A model generated the notes under the pieces. That model did no database searches and was not told the DNA's origin. It worked only from the letters and a program-made list of their open reading frames with translations. 64,000 nucleotides of DNA, from the NCBI RefSeq assembly GCF_000313135.1, contig NW_004457669.1, forward strand, positions 62,001 to 126,000, read 5' to 3'. This stretch comes from Acanthamoeba castellanii str. Neff. Its lineage: Eukaryota > Discosea > Longamoebia > Acanthamoebidae. Each line of letters opens with the position of its first letter. The first letter of the stretch is position 1. Made by a program: the position numbers and the translations under genes. This document shows positions 1 to 12,023 of this stretch, in pieces.

Positions 1-228
1 TCATCAGGTGCTTCCTTGCCGCTTCAGGCCCGCCTGTGGTTTGTGCAGTGAGCTGTGCGCGGGACTCAAGGGGGGAAGAAAAAGCGAGGGTGAACCTGCA
101 GCACCAGGTCGCCCGCCGTTGCGCTTGACACCTTCGTCAGAGGGGAAGCCCACGACCACGATGTCGCCCACCTCTCCAGGCACGACAAGTGCTCCCAGCC
201 TGGGGTCATCGTTCACCGCCGTGCTCAT
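1..228 (-). CDS. Arginase/agmatinase/formiminoglutamase family protein, N-terminal part (runs off window)
   Basis: Only the first two exons are in the window: 228-96 and 33-1, joined in phase 1. The protein starts MSTAVNDDPRLGALVVP and soon reaches VVVGFPSDEGVKRNGGRPGAA, continuing as GGPEAARKHLM in exon 2. A hydrophobic strand followed by G-x-P-x-DEGV-RNGGR-GA-GGP is the N-terminal signature of the ureohydrolase fold, and the RNGGR form is closest to formiminoglutamase (HutG), which hydrolyses N-formimidoyl-glutamate in histidine breakdown. The metal-binding DxHxD motifs lie beyond base 1, so the exact member cannot be decided. The start is the only in-frame ATG before the motif. It is divergent from the bL12m gene, 156 bases between start codons. 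Confidence 0.6.
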
Positions 229-384
229 CTTAGTTTCAGGTTCTTGCAAAGAGAAGAGAAGAAAATTGAGAGAAATATTTTGTCGACAAGGTTCACGACG
301 GCCGCGAGACAGGGACGGCCTTGTGCGTGGGAGTCCGGACCCTTTCGTCATCTTCATCTTCCCTCTCATTCTTTTACACAAATC

Positions 385-1454
385 ATGCGGCGGAGCACTG
401 TGCACGTTTTTCCTCGTCTTGCTCTGCGCCAGGGCCAGCAGACTTCTGCTCTTTGTACCGCTTCCCCTACTGCCTCCGCTCACGGATTGCCGTCGCATTT
501 TAACGATAATTATCCTTGCGCTGCCGCTACGAAGACGCGCAGTTCACTTACGGCTTCATTCATACTATCAAAAGGCCTGTTCAGCAATGGTTCGCGCACC
601 GCCGTGAGCTCTGAGACGAACATGGCTTCAATTGCCAGAAATGTACGCCCCCCCCAATCAGCCTCAATGCAAATCAAAATAATCAATTCTAAATCGCCGA
701 CTTGCCGACACTACGTCCAGTACGCTGCCCCGGCGAAGGGAGGCAAGGGTGCTCCGGCCGCTGCCAAGCCCGCCGAAGATGAGCCCGCTGAGCCCCTCAA
801 GCTCGAGACTGTGACATTCCCCGATTTTGGCGAAGACAAGGCCTTCACCGCCGACATCTCCGATTTCCCCGCCCCCAAGGACTGGAAGTACGTGTCCGAT
901 TGGAAGGAGTTCGAGTTCTCGCCCCGAGTGCGAAAGATCGGCGAGGCCCTGTTCCAGCTCAACCAGGTCGAGATGTTCGAGTTGGTGAAGCTGCTCCAGC
1001 TGCGGTTCGACGTGCCCGACAGCGCCCTTATGGGCGGCGGCGTGGTCGTTCAGGCTGCCGGTGCTGGCGCTCCCGCTGCTGCCGCCGAGCCTGCCGCTGA
1101 GGAGCCCAAGGAAGAGAAGAAGGAGAAGATGATCTTCGACGTTCAGCTCACCGCTGTCGCTGAAGCCGACAAGTTCAAGGTGCTCAAGGAGATCCGCGCT
1201 CTCAAGCCTGGCATGAAGCTGCTCGAGGTCTGTTGCTCTCTCCTCCCCCATCTCACCCATTCATTCCCTTCCCTGTGACCGTCACTCACTAACTGCCCCT
1301 TCCCTCCGTCAACGGCACGCCGCACGCAACACAACAGTCGAAGGAGATGGTGGAGAAGCTTCCGTCCATGCTCAAGCAGAACGTTCCCAAGGAGGAGGCC
1401 GAGCAGATGGTTGCCAAGTTCAAGGAGCTTGGCGGCACCGTGGAGCTCAAGTAA
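385..1454 (+). CDS. MRPL12: Mitochondrial large-subunit ribosomal protein bL12m
   Basis: Two exons, 385-1227 and 1338-1454, joined exactly between codons; 319 residues. The C-terminal half is the L7/L12 domain: a dimerisation segment (LNQVEMFELVKLLQLRF), an Ala/Pro-rich hinge (AAGAGAPAAAAEP), then MIFDVQLTAVAEADKFKVLKEIRAL and KEEAEQMVAKFKELGGTVELK, matching the EF-Tu/EF-G-binding globular domain of the ribosomal stalk. The N-terminal 120 residues are rich in Arg/Ser with almost no acidic residues, as expected for a mitochondrial presequence. ATG 622 (MASIARNV) is an alternative start that would still leave a targeting peptide. The insertion between presequence and hinge (DFPAPKDWKYVSDWKEFEF) is unlike bacterial L12. 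Confidence 0.85.
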
Positions 1455-1747
1455 ATGCGTGAGTGTTCATTCATCAAATCGACCTACACAATAGACATCA
1501 GCATTGCGCGAGTCACAGTGCCTCATGCGTGTCGTGGTAGCGCAGCCCTCTGCCACCTCTTCCGTTCTACTTTGTTTGTCGTCGAGCTCTTCTTCATCAC
1601 CTCCAGAGAGCTTCAGTGTGTGCAGTTCATTTCTTTTCTCTTTGCTCTCGGCCCGCAGACTTTCGAAAGAAGAACACACAACACACAGCAGAACACACAA
1701 CACACAGCAGAGCACACGGCGCACGCGAGGCGAAGTGAGGGTGCTTC

Positions 1748-3145
1748 ATGCGAGGAAGCTTGGGAACGTCATCGACTCAAGCAGGAGGGGCGAGGAAGGC
1801 ACGCGGACACACGCCATCGTTGTTTGTGCGGACGGTCTGCAGGTACCTGGGGTGCGGCAAGTACTCGTGGACGGGCTGGGCTGTAGTGTGCATCTTCATC
1901 CTCTTCTCCGCCATCACCATACGTCTGCTCGTCATACGGCGGGCGCGCCAGCAACTCGACAACAACACTCTGCAAGCCTCCGCGTCAGCCTCCAAGATGA
2001 GCGACGAGGAATCATCCCGCGAACGATTTCAGGTCGCGGAGGGCCACACCCTTAGTGTCCTCACCGGCGGCAATGACAGCAGCGACTACCTCTTCCTTTT
2101 AGTACGTCCTTCCGCTCCATCATTGAATTAATCCAATCAAGATTTATAAAAGGAATAATTGATCAACAACCCTAACAAGAGGAGTGGGTCCACACAGGTG
2201 CATGGCGCCAGCAGAGAGTTTCAGAACGCGGAGCATTGGAAGCCACACATGGACTTCTTCGCTCGGCTCGGGCGAGTATACGCCGTCGACCTGCTCGGGC
2301 ATGGCCACTCCACTCCCGGCCCTAGCGATGCCCTCCAGGTGCAGATCTGTAGTGACCGTCTCCTCGCCTGGTTATAAATGACTGACTTTGCGCACGAGGA
2401 ACACAGAACCCAGTCTCGTCTGAGGCTCAGGTGCGAGCTCTGTGGAAGCTGATTGCTGAGAAGAAGAAGGACCAACAAAAGCTCGGTACGAACCTACCAC
2501 TGGTGCGTGCGTGCGTGCATGTGTGTGTGTGTGTGTGTGCGCGCGCGCGTGCGTGCGTGCATGTGTGCGTGTGTGGCACAACCGGCTGTTGACGTAGCTC
2601 GTGACCGCAGTTCTCGTCGGACGCTCCTATGGTGGGCGGATCGTCATGAACCTGGCCAACACGCTCGGCGCTGACCAAGTCCACAAGATCGTACGTGGCC
2701 GCGTCACCCTGTGCTCGTGAATGTAGGAGGCTGACTGGCCGATGGCCCCGATGCGCACCAGATCCTCATTGCACCGGCGCTGATGGACGACCAGGTGCAG
2801 GGTCTCAAGAAAGAGGTCCTGGCGCTGCCCACGCTCGTGTTCTGGGCGGGCGACGACACCGCGGTGCCGTATCACAGGGTGAAGGACCTGCTCGACTACT
2901 TTGGGGACAGGGAAGTGGTGCTCTTTGAGCACGTCGTCTCCGAAGGCCGACAGGCCTGGGAGGCCCACACTCCCGAGCTCATCAAGGTGAGCCCCATCCC
3001 CCCACCTCTTTATCTGTCCTCCCTCTTCTTTTGTTCTACTCGCAATGCTCGCAATGTGGCGGCTTACAATCATCGCGCCATCTGCCACATGACGACACTC
3101 CAGGTCGAAGATTTCCAGAACAAGGTGGAGGCCTGGCTATCTTGA
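1748..3145 (+). CDS. Membrane-anchored alpha/beta hydrolase
   Basis: Six exons (1748-2101, 2198-2338, 2407-2485, 2611-2690, 2762-2986, 3104-3145), all phases consistent; 306 residues. A single hydrophobic stretch near residue 50 (GWAVVCIFILFSAITI) followed by Arg residues predicts a signal anchor. The hydrolase core follows: oxyanion strand FLLVHG, then DLLGHGHS, nucleophile elbow VLVGRSYGG (GxSxG with Ser in the fourth exon), acid strand LPTLVFWAGDDTAVP, and a final helix. The substrate is unknown. I do not see a lid insertion. The catalytic His is probably in FEHVV or nearby but is not certain. The start is the first ATG of the open frame; MSDEESS further in is an alternative that would drop the anchor. 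Confidence 0.75.
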
Positions 3146-3282
3146 GGCACTCCGGCGCTCTTTCTCTCTCATGTACACATCCATCTCCCCTTTCTCTTTC
3201 CTATCCGCCTATAAGGTGGTCGCTTCTTGGGTCGCATTAATTGAAAAGAGATGAATACCCGACGAGGCGCACCGCGCACGCT

Positions 3283-4596
3283 TCAGACAAGTATGAGCGT
3301 GCCCTCCTTCTCGCCTTCCTCCTCATCTTCAGCGTGTCGTCCACCATCCAGCGAACGTTCCTTGCCCTTTCCCAGGTTGAGCTCGTCGTCATCCTCGTTG
3401 CTTCGGCCCACCGCGCTCTCCTCCTCGTCGAGCGTGGCACCTTCGGGGAGGGTGTCCGTCTCGGCGACTTCCTCCGTCTCCTCCTCGAAGTCCGACGACC
3501 CGCAATCCTCTTCCTCTGCATTGCGGTCATGCAACGTTCTACGTTGTGTCGTGTGTCGTGCGTGTGTTGTGTGTGTGGCGTGTGCGGCGTGTGCGTGAGT
3601 AGTGGTGTGATGACAAAGGGCCGCAAAGTGGTGCGCACTTTTGGGCGATGTGGAGGTAGTGGTTGATCTTGTCGACGATGGTGTCCTTGAACGGGTCGTT
3701 CATCGTATCGAAGAACATCGTCACGTCGAACTCCTCCCCGCTGTACAAAACTTCAACAACAACGACGACGACGACGACGACGACATGTCAGGCTTAATCA
3801 TCTCCATGACCGAGGAGACGCAGAAGGAGACCTCTAGAGGGCGGAACGTACTGAGGATGACCTTGGACATGGACCTGCCGGTCTGGCCGATCGTAATCTT
3901 CTTCTCCGCTCGATCCACGTCGAGCACACGAATCACCTTCGACTCAGTCCAGAACAGCCGCCTGACTCGTGCGCAGCACATACGTGAGCGACAAAGTTGT
4001 CCACGGGCGTGTGCGTGTGCGTGTGCGTGTGCGTGTGCGCACCTGTTGGTGACGCGCTTGATCTTCTTGCGGAGGAGATCGACGATGACCTTGCGCTTGG
4101 CCATCAGCAGCACCACCAGCGGAATCAGTGCGGCCACGCAGAGCGCGAACAGATACCTAGAGGCACAGCACCACCAGCGCCGGCGCGATGTGGCCATCAG
4201 CATGGTCGTCATGTGCGCGTGCCGTAGGCAGCCAAGCAGGGACTACGTACAGGCCCGTGTGATGGTTAAGGATGAGCGCCAGCAGCGCCCCCACAGACGA
4301 CACACCTGCATTTATGAATAAATAATCAGAATAATAAGAATAAAAAACAATCAAAAATTAATCATTAACACATAAATAAATGGTAACAATTAAAAAAAAT
4401 AAACAAATAAACAAATAAAGACTATTAATAAGTGCAGAGCGTGGGGAGGACCGATGAGGGTGGCGAGGACGCCCAGGAAGACGTTCCAGTGAGAAACGTC
4501 CTCTACAACCAATTGGAAGCCCCGTGTGCGGAGGGCTATCCCAGGGCCGAAGAACGACGTCCACGACTCTGGATCGTTTGCTGTCTGCTCTCGCAT
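3283..4596 (-). CDS. Unknown protein with two membrane helices and a long acidic tail
   Basis: Six exons (4596-4452, 4305-4251, 4156-4043, 3961-3785, 3740-3639, 3538-3283), phases exact; 282 residues. Not recognised. After a short soluble N-terminus there are two hydrophobic helices built across exon joins: VFLGVLATLIG-VSSVGALLALI and YLFALCVAALIPLVVLLMA, followed by a basic loop (KRKVIVDLLRKKIKRV). A soluble domain follows (FWTESKVIRVLDVDRAEKK ... EEFDVTMFFDTMNDPFKDTI). The last 85 residues are strongly acidic (EEEDCGSSDFEEETEEV). One intron (3741-3784) is only 44 bases and mostly a GTC repeat. Two helices then a soluble C-terminus resembles small organelle membrane proteins, but I see no family motif. 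Confidence 0.65.
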
Positions 4597-4959
4597 CTTT
4601 TTATTTTTTGTGGTGAAAAAAATACTCGAATTACTTTTCTTTTTCTTTTGATTTCTTCCACGACTCAACGGGAAAGTGTTGTGTTACAGCCAACCTTCGG
4701 TTCACCACGGCAAACTGGCCACCAGGTTGTGTCGTGGTCCGCGTTGCGTTCTGCCCTGAGCAAGGAACGTTGTTCTTGTGGCGACGCACCCGGTGTTGTC
4801 GGCTGCTCTATCTCGCCACAGTACCCTGACCTCGTCTGCTAGCAGAGTGGTGATCTCGTGAGCCTCCGGCGCAACCACTTTTCAATTAATAATAATACAA
4901 CCCAAACACAAACACCGAACAACAAGGAAGGAGCAAGAAGAGGGAGAAGAAGAAAAAGG

Positions 4960-7900
4960 ATGGCCAGCAGCGGTGGTGGTGAGGCGGGGGCGACGTCGGC
5001 GACGAACCGGGAAGCCGCAGCTTCGCCACGCCTGCGCGGCGACTCGATTACAGATGAGGACCCGTGGATAGCCAACAAACGATTTGATGTCATCGAAGGG
5101 GGAGGCGGGCGACAACAAGATGACGAAAAAGGTGGAGGGGGGCGGGGCTTGCCCGCCGTGCTGTCGCCCCGCTTCCTCAAACGGAGCAAGCGGTCGGACA
5201 CGGCCGGCAATGCCAGCCGCGAGAGGGACAAGGCCCTGGTCGCCGCCCTAATCGACAGAGAGAAGGGAAAGAGCAAAAAGAAGGGCTCGGTGGGGTCGGC
5301 GGACGACCTCGCCTCACCCAACCACCCGATACTCTCTGACGAACCCAAGGTTGGTCCAGTTCCCTCCCTTTCGTCTTCGTCTTCGTTCTTCGCCCCCCCC
5401 CCGTTTCTTTTTTTCGTTTTCGTTCTTTGGCTTCGCTTTGTTTCTCGCAGAGCTTGTTTGTAGCGGTCTGCTGAGCGCTCTTGCGTCGTTAGAGGCTTCG
5501 TTCTATTGTTTTGCTTTGCCACACGGTCGTTCTGATGGTCTGGTGGTGGGCTGTGATGGCGGTGGTGGTGCAGAGTCCGAGGGGCAGGGCGCGAGGCCAG
5601 CTGCTGCGTTCGTTCTCGCAGACGGCGCTGGTCGACTCACGCAACAAGTCAGAGCTCGGGAAGCGCGAACGCCTCAAGAAGAGCGGCGAGGTGAGCACCG
5701 CCGCTGCGGCGGCAGGCGCGGCACGCAGCCCGCGCAGCGACTCTGCCGCGCGCACGGCCGCCGCCGCCGCAGCCTCCCATACTGCGCAGGGGCTGCAGCT
5801 CAACAAGAGCGCGCCGCGTTTCCACTCGTTCAGCCAGCAGGAGAAGAAGGAGTTCGAGCAGAAGATCAAGGGCAGCAACATCCAGTTCTTTCGCAACACC
5901 AAGAAGAGCAAGAAGGGACCCATCTACCGCAACGTGCTCGAGGACGCCGACCAGGCCCTTCCCTGGCCGACCGAGATCGACGCCGGCATCGAAGAAGTGG
6001 CGGACGCCGAGGCCGAGGTGTCGGACGATGATGACGTCATCAGCGAGCGGCGCGCGAAGCTGCGACGTGGATCGGACTCGAGCGACCCGGGCAGCAGTGA
6101 CTGCGACGACACGTCACCGAGGCCCAAGCGGAAGATCACGAGCAGCACCAGCCCGCCGGTGCCGACCTCGCCCAAGGCCTCGTATCTGACGCCGGAGCAG
6201 CTCAAGGAAATGGTGCGCGAGCGCAAGCTGGAGATCAAGCGCGAGCGGGAGCGCGAGAAGCGCGAGGAGAAGGAGAAGGCCAAGCGCGAGAAGGAGGAGC
6301 TCAAACAGAAGAAGCAGGCGGCGGTCAAGCGGACCAACAGCCGCGATGACCAGCCGTTCCCGGGCATCTCGCTGGCCAACGACAAGGTCAAGTCCCTGCT
6401 CGAGCGCGAGTCGTCTGAGTCGGCCGCCGGTAGCGCTGACGAGGACCGGCCCACGACCCCGCGGCGACCTAGCCAGGCGGCCGAGGAGTACATGGAGAGC
6501 CCGCGCAGCGTACCGCCGCCGCTCACGCTCTCCCAGGCGGGCGCCGTGGCCGTGCGGGCGGGCGCTGGAACATCGCCGTCGACCTCGGACCTATGCGCTG
6601 TTCATTCGTCGCCAGCATCGCCACGCGTCGTTGTGTCCGACTCGCCGCAGAAGGCGGCGGCTGAGGAGGAGGAGCAGCACAGGAAGAAGCTGGAGCAGGC
6701 GCGACAACAGAAGGAGCAGCAGCACCAGAAAGAGCAGGAGCAGCGCGAGAAGCAGCTGAAGCTGGAGGCGGAGCGACGCAAGAAGTACAAGAAGCAGATC
6801 TCCATCCATCTGGGCATGTCCAAGCAGCAGGTACCAATTCGCATGGTTTTGGCTCCGACGTGCAAACTAACTCCTATTCATCGTTATTGTTGTCGTCGTC
6901 ACAGAGGCGCAGCCGGTCGTTCTCGGACTTGACCCACTACTTCACCGACCAACCGGACGACGCCAAAGCGCAAGGGCGGAAGAAGGACAAGAAAGAGAAG
7001 AAGGAGAAGAAGGAAAAGAAAGAGAAAAAGGACAAGAAGGAAAAGAAGGACAAACACGCCGCCATCAGCAGCAAGGACGCGCCCAGCAGGCCGCTCGTGC
7101 CCGAGGTCACGGTGACAGAATCCACCGTCACTGGCTCGAACCCGAGGGACGCACCAGCTGTCGTGCTCCCGCGCATCGCTGTCGCGACGGGCCAGGACCG
7201 GGAGCAGGAGCTGCGCGAGATCCGGGAGATGCTCAGTTTCCGCACGAAGAAGAAGGACGAGCCCTCGTCGTCGACCGCCGCCCAGCAAGCAGCGGCCGAG
7301 TATATAACCTTCTCTCTCCCGCTCCAAGATCATCGATTTAGCTCCGAGTTCGCTAACTTCTGTGTTTGTGTGGTTCAGTCCCGTCGACCGTAAGTCTGCA
7401 CGGGAGCGCAAGAAGACGCTCTATCGGTACCGTCACTCTCGTTGGACTATTTTGTATTGTGTTGGTTTTGCGGTGGGCTAACGTGTGGTTGGGGCGACAC
7501 CGCTCGCAGGTCCAACTCCGAGCAGCACCTGAAGCTGTTGACGGCCAAGATCCCCTCAATGCTCCTGCAGGAGAAGATCAGCGGCGGAAAGGGACTGAAG
7601 TCTCAAGTACGGCTTCACCTAACCCCCCCCCCAATGTGCCCCTTGTACTCATTCACGTCGTGTCGTGTGTCGTGTCGTGTGCGTTGTGTTACAGATTGTG
7701 CTGAGCAGGCCTGAGCGGGAGTTGATCGATCGCCAAGTGGACATTGCTGAGAAGATGGATGAAATGAACCGAGGCAAGAACGGCTCTCGCGTACGCAAGC
7801 GAGGGGACAAGGTGGCAAAGGACCGACTGCGGGCGAATGCTATCGGCGCCGGCGGGGACAGCGACAGCGACGATGACGGAGAAAGCGAAGAGGAAAGCGA

Positions 7901-8261
7901 CAACGAAAAGAACGAAGAGGAGCAGAAGAACGAAGGCCAGGTGTTCGTGCAAGTGCAGCGCGGGCCGGTGTTTGGAATGACGCTCGATGAGGTGATGCGG
8001 CTCCAGCAGTCGTCTACGTCACCGCCCACCTCGCCTCAGCCCTCGCCGTCGCTCACGTCGCCCCTGTCGGGCTCGCCCATGTCCTGCTCGCCGCCGGGGT
8101 CGCCGCTGGGCATGTCCGCGTCGATGTCGTCGGTAAACACCGCCGCGGCCGTACATTTCACTCTCTCCAAGGACGAGGCCAGGCTGCCCGTGGTACTCAC
8201 CGGTACGCTCCTTTCTCTCGCTCGTTCGGAGCTAAACTATGAGCGTCGGACTTGGGCTGAG

Positions 8262-8294
<33 letters not shown>

Positions 8295-9663
8295 CATGCG
8301 CAGCGCTGGCGAATGGAATACTCGAGCTGGGCGGAACGCAGATGACGGGGCTCTTCAGGGTGCCGGGAAAGAAGTCAACAATGGACGTCATCCGAGATCG
8401 ACTCAATTCTGGCATTTACCAATTCGAAGAGGGTGCGCCACCCCAATCAGATTGTGGTCGTGGCCACGCACACGCACTCATCTTGGCCCATTCCATCAAT
8501 TCTTTATTGCAGGCACGTGCCCGCACGATTTGGCTTCGCTGATGAAGGAGTGGCTCAAGTCCATCACCCCGCCACTCATCCCTCTCGAGCTCTAGTACCT
8601 CTCCCCCCAATTTTCGCACTTCGTTCCTCTCTCTCTCTCTCTCTCCTCTTCTTGCTTTGTCTCCGCGACTGATGGCCATCCCCCCCTCCAAACCCACAGT
8701 GATCGGTGCGTGGAGGTGTCGGGCCGTCCCAACGACTGCGTGGAGGTGATCGAAAAGTCCCTGCCCGATCTTAACAAACGCATCGTACGCTACGCCCTCC
8801 CCGCATCGGCCGAGCGTTGTTGCTAAACTGTTGCATTGATCGACACGCGGGTGCAGATCAAGTATGTGGTGCGGTTCCTGCAACAACAGATCCTCTCCCC
8901 CGAAGTCCAGCGCGCAACGCGAATGGACATCCGCTCCATCGCAACCGTACCTTCTCCTCTCACTAAATCCCCTGTGGTGCTCCACTCACTCATTTTTTTA
9001 ATGTCCGATTTGTTTGTTCTGTTTTCGCGGGGGCGAATAGGCGTTCGCGCCGTGTTTCCTGGACAACCCGCTCCTTTCGATGGAAGAACTGGTCAAGAAT
9101 ATTCAGGTAACCTATCACACCCCATATATGGGGGGTGTTAAGAGCGCCTAATATATATAATGACCCAATGGCGTGTGTGAACGAACGTGCAGGCGCACAT
9201 CAAGTTCATGGTGAACCTGCTGATGCTGCTCAACGTCAACGTGGGGAAGATATCGTCCAACGCTGTTCCCGTCCGCAAGCTCAAGGACGGAAACGACGGC
9301 GGCTCCGCTTCTCCCAGCAACGAGGAGGCCGAGGCCGCCGCCAAGGAGGTAAACTTTACATTCCAGATGTTTACGCCACCGCACACGCACACGCACCACC
9401 GCACTCGACGACACACACACCACCGCACACGCACACGCACGCACACGCACACGCACGCACCACCGCACACGCACACGCACATGAGCTCACGCGGTTCCGT
9501 TTCGATGGGTGGTTTGCAAGAGCAGTCGGAGGGTTCGCGGATCATCCCCAAGATGGTGAATGACCGCTTCAAGAAGTGGCAGGAGCGCTCCAAGACCAAG
9601 GGCAGCGCATCGGCTCGGGTGACCAGAGGCGAGCGGAAACGAAGCATCGAAAAGAGAGAGTGA
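4960..9663 (+). CDS. Large RhoGAP-domain protein with low-complexity N-terminus
   Basis: Thirteen exons, 4960-5349 through 9526-9663, phases exact at every join I tested; 1146 residues. The first 600 residues are disordered: Ser/Ala-rich, a long Glu/Lys/Arg coiled-coil-like stretch (LEIKREREREKREEKEKAK) and a Lys/Glu block (KKDKKEKKEKKEKKEKKD). The C-terminal third is a RhoGAP domain beginning FGMTLDEVMRLQ, interrupted by a Ser/Pro linker, then GLFRVPG with the arginine finger, LASLMKEWLKSITPPLIP, KYVVRFLQQQI and a final helix AHIKFMVNLLMLL. It should accelerate GTP hydrolysis by a Rho/Rac-type GTPase. The usual NLA-x-x-F-x-PNL helix is replaced by RSIATAFAPCFL, so Arg is kept but the conserved Asn is absent. 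The last exon start (acceptor at 9525) is less certain because the intervening CA/CG repeat is open in frame. Confidence 0.8.
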
Positions 9664-9875
9664 GCGTGAGAGCCCAACGCGAACGACACCATCACCAACC
9701 CTCTTACCAAGCAAGCACGGCACGGAGGGCATTCGCTTGCTTGCACAATCGCCAGGATTGATATTAGCAGATGTAGCATACACATATTGTTATGATGATA
9801 ATTAAATAATAAATAGAAATAGAAATTAAAAAAATAATATGCGTAAATATGTTATAATATAATAGATTACAGCGT

Positions 9876-11050
9876 ATGAAGCAGAGGGTGGGGCCGAGCG
9901 TGAGAGCAGCTTTTGGTGACCTGCTGGCGGGTCGAGCGGGCTTCTTCGTGGTGGCCGAAGATGGCAGCATCGTGCCGCAGAGTGCATTCGAGTCACGCCC
10001 CCGCTTGATCTTCCCAGGTACCCCCCCACGCCACTACTGCCTTTTTGTTCTCTTCTTTGCCACAACAAGGCTGACCCTGCTTCCCGCTGGCGCCACCACC
10101 AAGGCTCCTTTAATCCTCTGCACGAGGGCCATCTCGCCCTTGCTCGCGTGCGTGTCTCATCTTCATGATGCAAGCCTAGAAGCTGATCTTGTTCTTGCTG
10201 ACATGACCGGGGGGGGGCGCACCTTTAGGTGGCCGAGGAGGTGTGCCGGCCCAGCAAGCCGCTCCTGTTCGAGATCACCGCCATCAACGCCGACAAGCCG
10301 CCGCTCCCCGTGGAGACCATCGAGGAGCGCGTTCGACAGTTCAGGGGCCGTTGGCCTGTCGCCATCACCACCAGCCCCACGTGCGTCTCACCTTCTCTTG
10401 CAATTGTACCACGCACGCACACACCACACATCTCATACACACATGACACGCACGACACAACACGCACTCACACCACGACGCACGACACACATGACACGCA
10501 CGACACACACCACGTATGATGGTACCAGGTTTTTCGAGAAGGCGCGGTTCTTTCCGGGCTCGACGTTCATCATCGGCATGGTACATGCTGCACACCACTG
10601 CCTGGGCCAGTTGGCGGCGTTCGCTCACCACACAGCCATGTGATCGGGTGGTGTGCGTTGTGTGTGTGTGTATATGTGTGTTGGGCCAGGACACGGCGGT
10701 GAGAGTGCTGCAGCCCAGGTTCTACGACAACAGCGAGGAGAAGATGAAGGTCGGCTTTCGCGAGTTCCACCAGACACTGCACTGTGACTTCATGGTCGCC
10801 GGCCGCACGGTGCGCTTCGCTTTCCGATCGAAATTGTTCTGTGTGGCTGTGAGCTCACGATCGAGTGCGAGCTTAGGTGGGCAGCGGCAGCTTCATGGAG
10901 CCCGAGCAGCTGGAGGTGGACGACGAACTGCGGCCGTGCTTCGCGCAGCTCATCTCCAGCGATCGCTTCCGGCACGACATCAGCTCGACGCAGATCCGGG
11001 AGGCCAAGCTCAGAACACAACAAAGTGCGGGCTGCGACCAACGCACATGA
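9876..11050 (+). CDS. HxGH-type nucleotidyltransferase superfamily protein
   Basis: Six exons (9876-10017, 10104-10147, 10229-10380, 10529-10580, 10690-10809, 10877-11050), phases exact; 227 residues. The second exon completes FPGSFNPLHEGHLALA, the N-terminal nucleotide-binding motif in which HEGH is the HxGH signature. Near the C-terminus DISSTQIRE is the second signature (ISSTxIR). Between them are FPGSTFIIGMDTAVRV and FHQTLHCDFMVAGR. This pattern matches the cytidylyltransferase-like proteins that in plants carry an extra CinA-type N-terminal domain. Here the open frame begins only about 35 residues before the motif, so that domain is absent or in an unseen upstream exon. The substrate is unknown. 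Confidence 0.7.
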
Positions 11051-11222
11051 CGAGGCTTGTAGAGCGAGAGTAGGTTAAGTCCCAGGCAGGGGGCGGTGGT
11101 GTATTGATAAGTGGGTGCGATGATACGAGAACAACACAATACGAGGTGCCGCCCGCCCGGTGGGTGGGTGTCTGCGCCGACCGTGTCTATGGTAGGGTCG
11201 ACGGGCGCAGGCGGGCTGGCGA

Positions 11223-12023
11223 TCAGGCGTAGTTGCGGTCGCAGCTGACCACGCACTGCTGGCCGGCGGGGCACACTGCGCCGGCGGGACGGTACACGCC
11301 CTGCACACATGCCCAAGCGCGCCACTCACCCGTGTCAGTCATTCCTCCTCACCAACAGGTGTGGCCTGGGCCAAGCAGTCAACACGTACCGAGGAGTTGG
11401 GGTAGCACCGGCCGACGTCGGCGTAGAAGATCACGCTGGCGATCGAGATCGGGTAACAGCCCTAGTGATGGATCGTGGCGGTGGTTACAATGTGAACCAT
11501 TGCACTATGCAACCACGCAACAACGAGAGCCAAGGTGGTCCGTCGCACCTGAGCGTCACGGTACGAGGGCACGTTGTCGACCAGCACCCGGGGGCAGCAG
11601 CCGTTGACGTCGCTGAAGAAGCCGTTGGCGCACAGGCGCGCACCACCCTGCTGCTCGGCCACGACGATCGCCATGTCCGGGCACTCGGGCTCGCACACGC
11701 GGTCGGCCGGACACACCGCACCGGCGCTCCTGTACACTCCCTGTGTGTGCGTGTTGGTTAGCCCTGCTGCTGGGTGGTGCGGTGTGCGGGTGTGGACGCA
11801 CAGCCGAGCTGGGGTAGCAGCCGCCGGCATCGGCGTAGAAGGCGACGCCGCTGATGATACGCGGGAAGCAGCCCTGGGCGTCGGCGTAGAAGGGGACCGA
11901 GTTGACCACGACGGGGCAGCAGCCGCGCTGGTCGGGGAAGAAGTCCGAGCCGGGGCACCTCTGGCCCATGGCCGCGCTGGCGGCGCAGAGCACAACGAAG
12001 AAGCAGAGAGCAAAGCGGTTCAT
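11223..12023 (-). CDS. Small secreted cysteine-rich protein with an internally duplicated module
   Basis: Four exons (12023-11802, 11740-11549, 11461-11390, 11300-11223), all joined between codons; 187 residues. It starts with a clear signal peptide (MNRFALCFFVVLCAASAAMG). The rest is two copies of one module: FFPDQRGCCPVVVNSVPFYA then DAQGCFP and GGCYPSSA, against FFSDVNGCCPRVLVDNVPSY then DAQGCYP and GRCYPNSS. Each module is followed by GVYRSAGAVCPA or GVYRPAGAVCPA. Exon edges fall at the same places in both copies, so the module duplicated with its introns. Not recognised as a known family; secretion, Cys pairs and Tyr/Pro content suggest a wall or extracellular matrix component. A CCAAT box and a TATA-like element lie about 100 bases upstream. 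Confidence 0.75.

Noticed and set aside
4839..5522. 227-codon open frame antisense to the first RhoGAP exon
   Set aside because: It lies opposite a phase-perfect coding exon, is low complexity and has no splice-consistent continuation.
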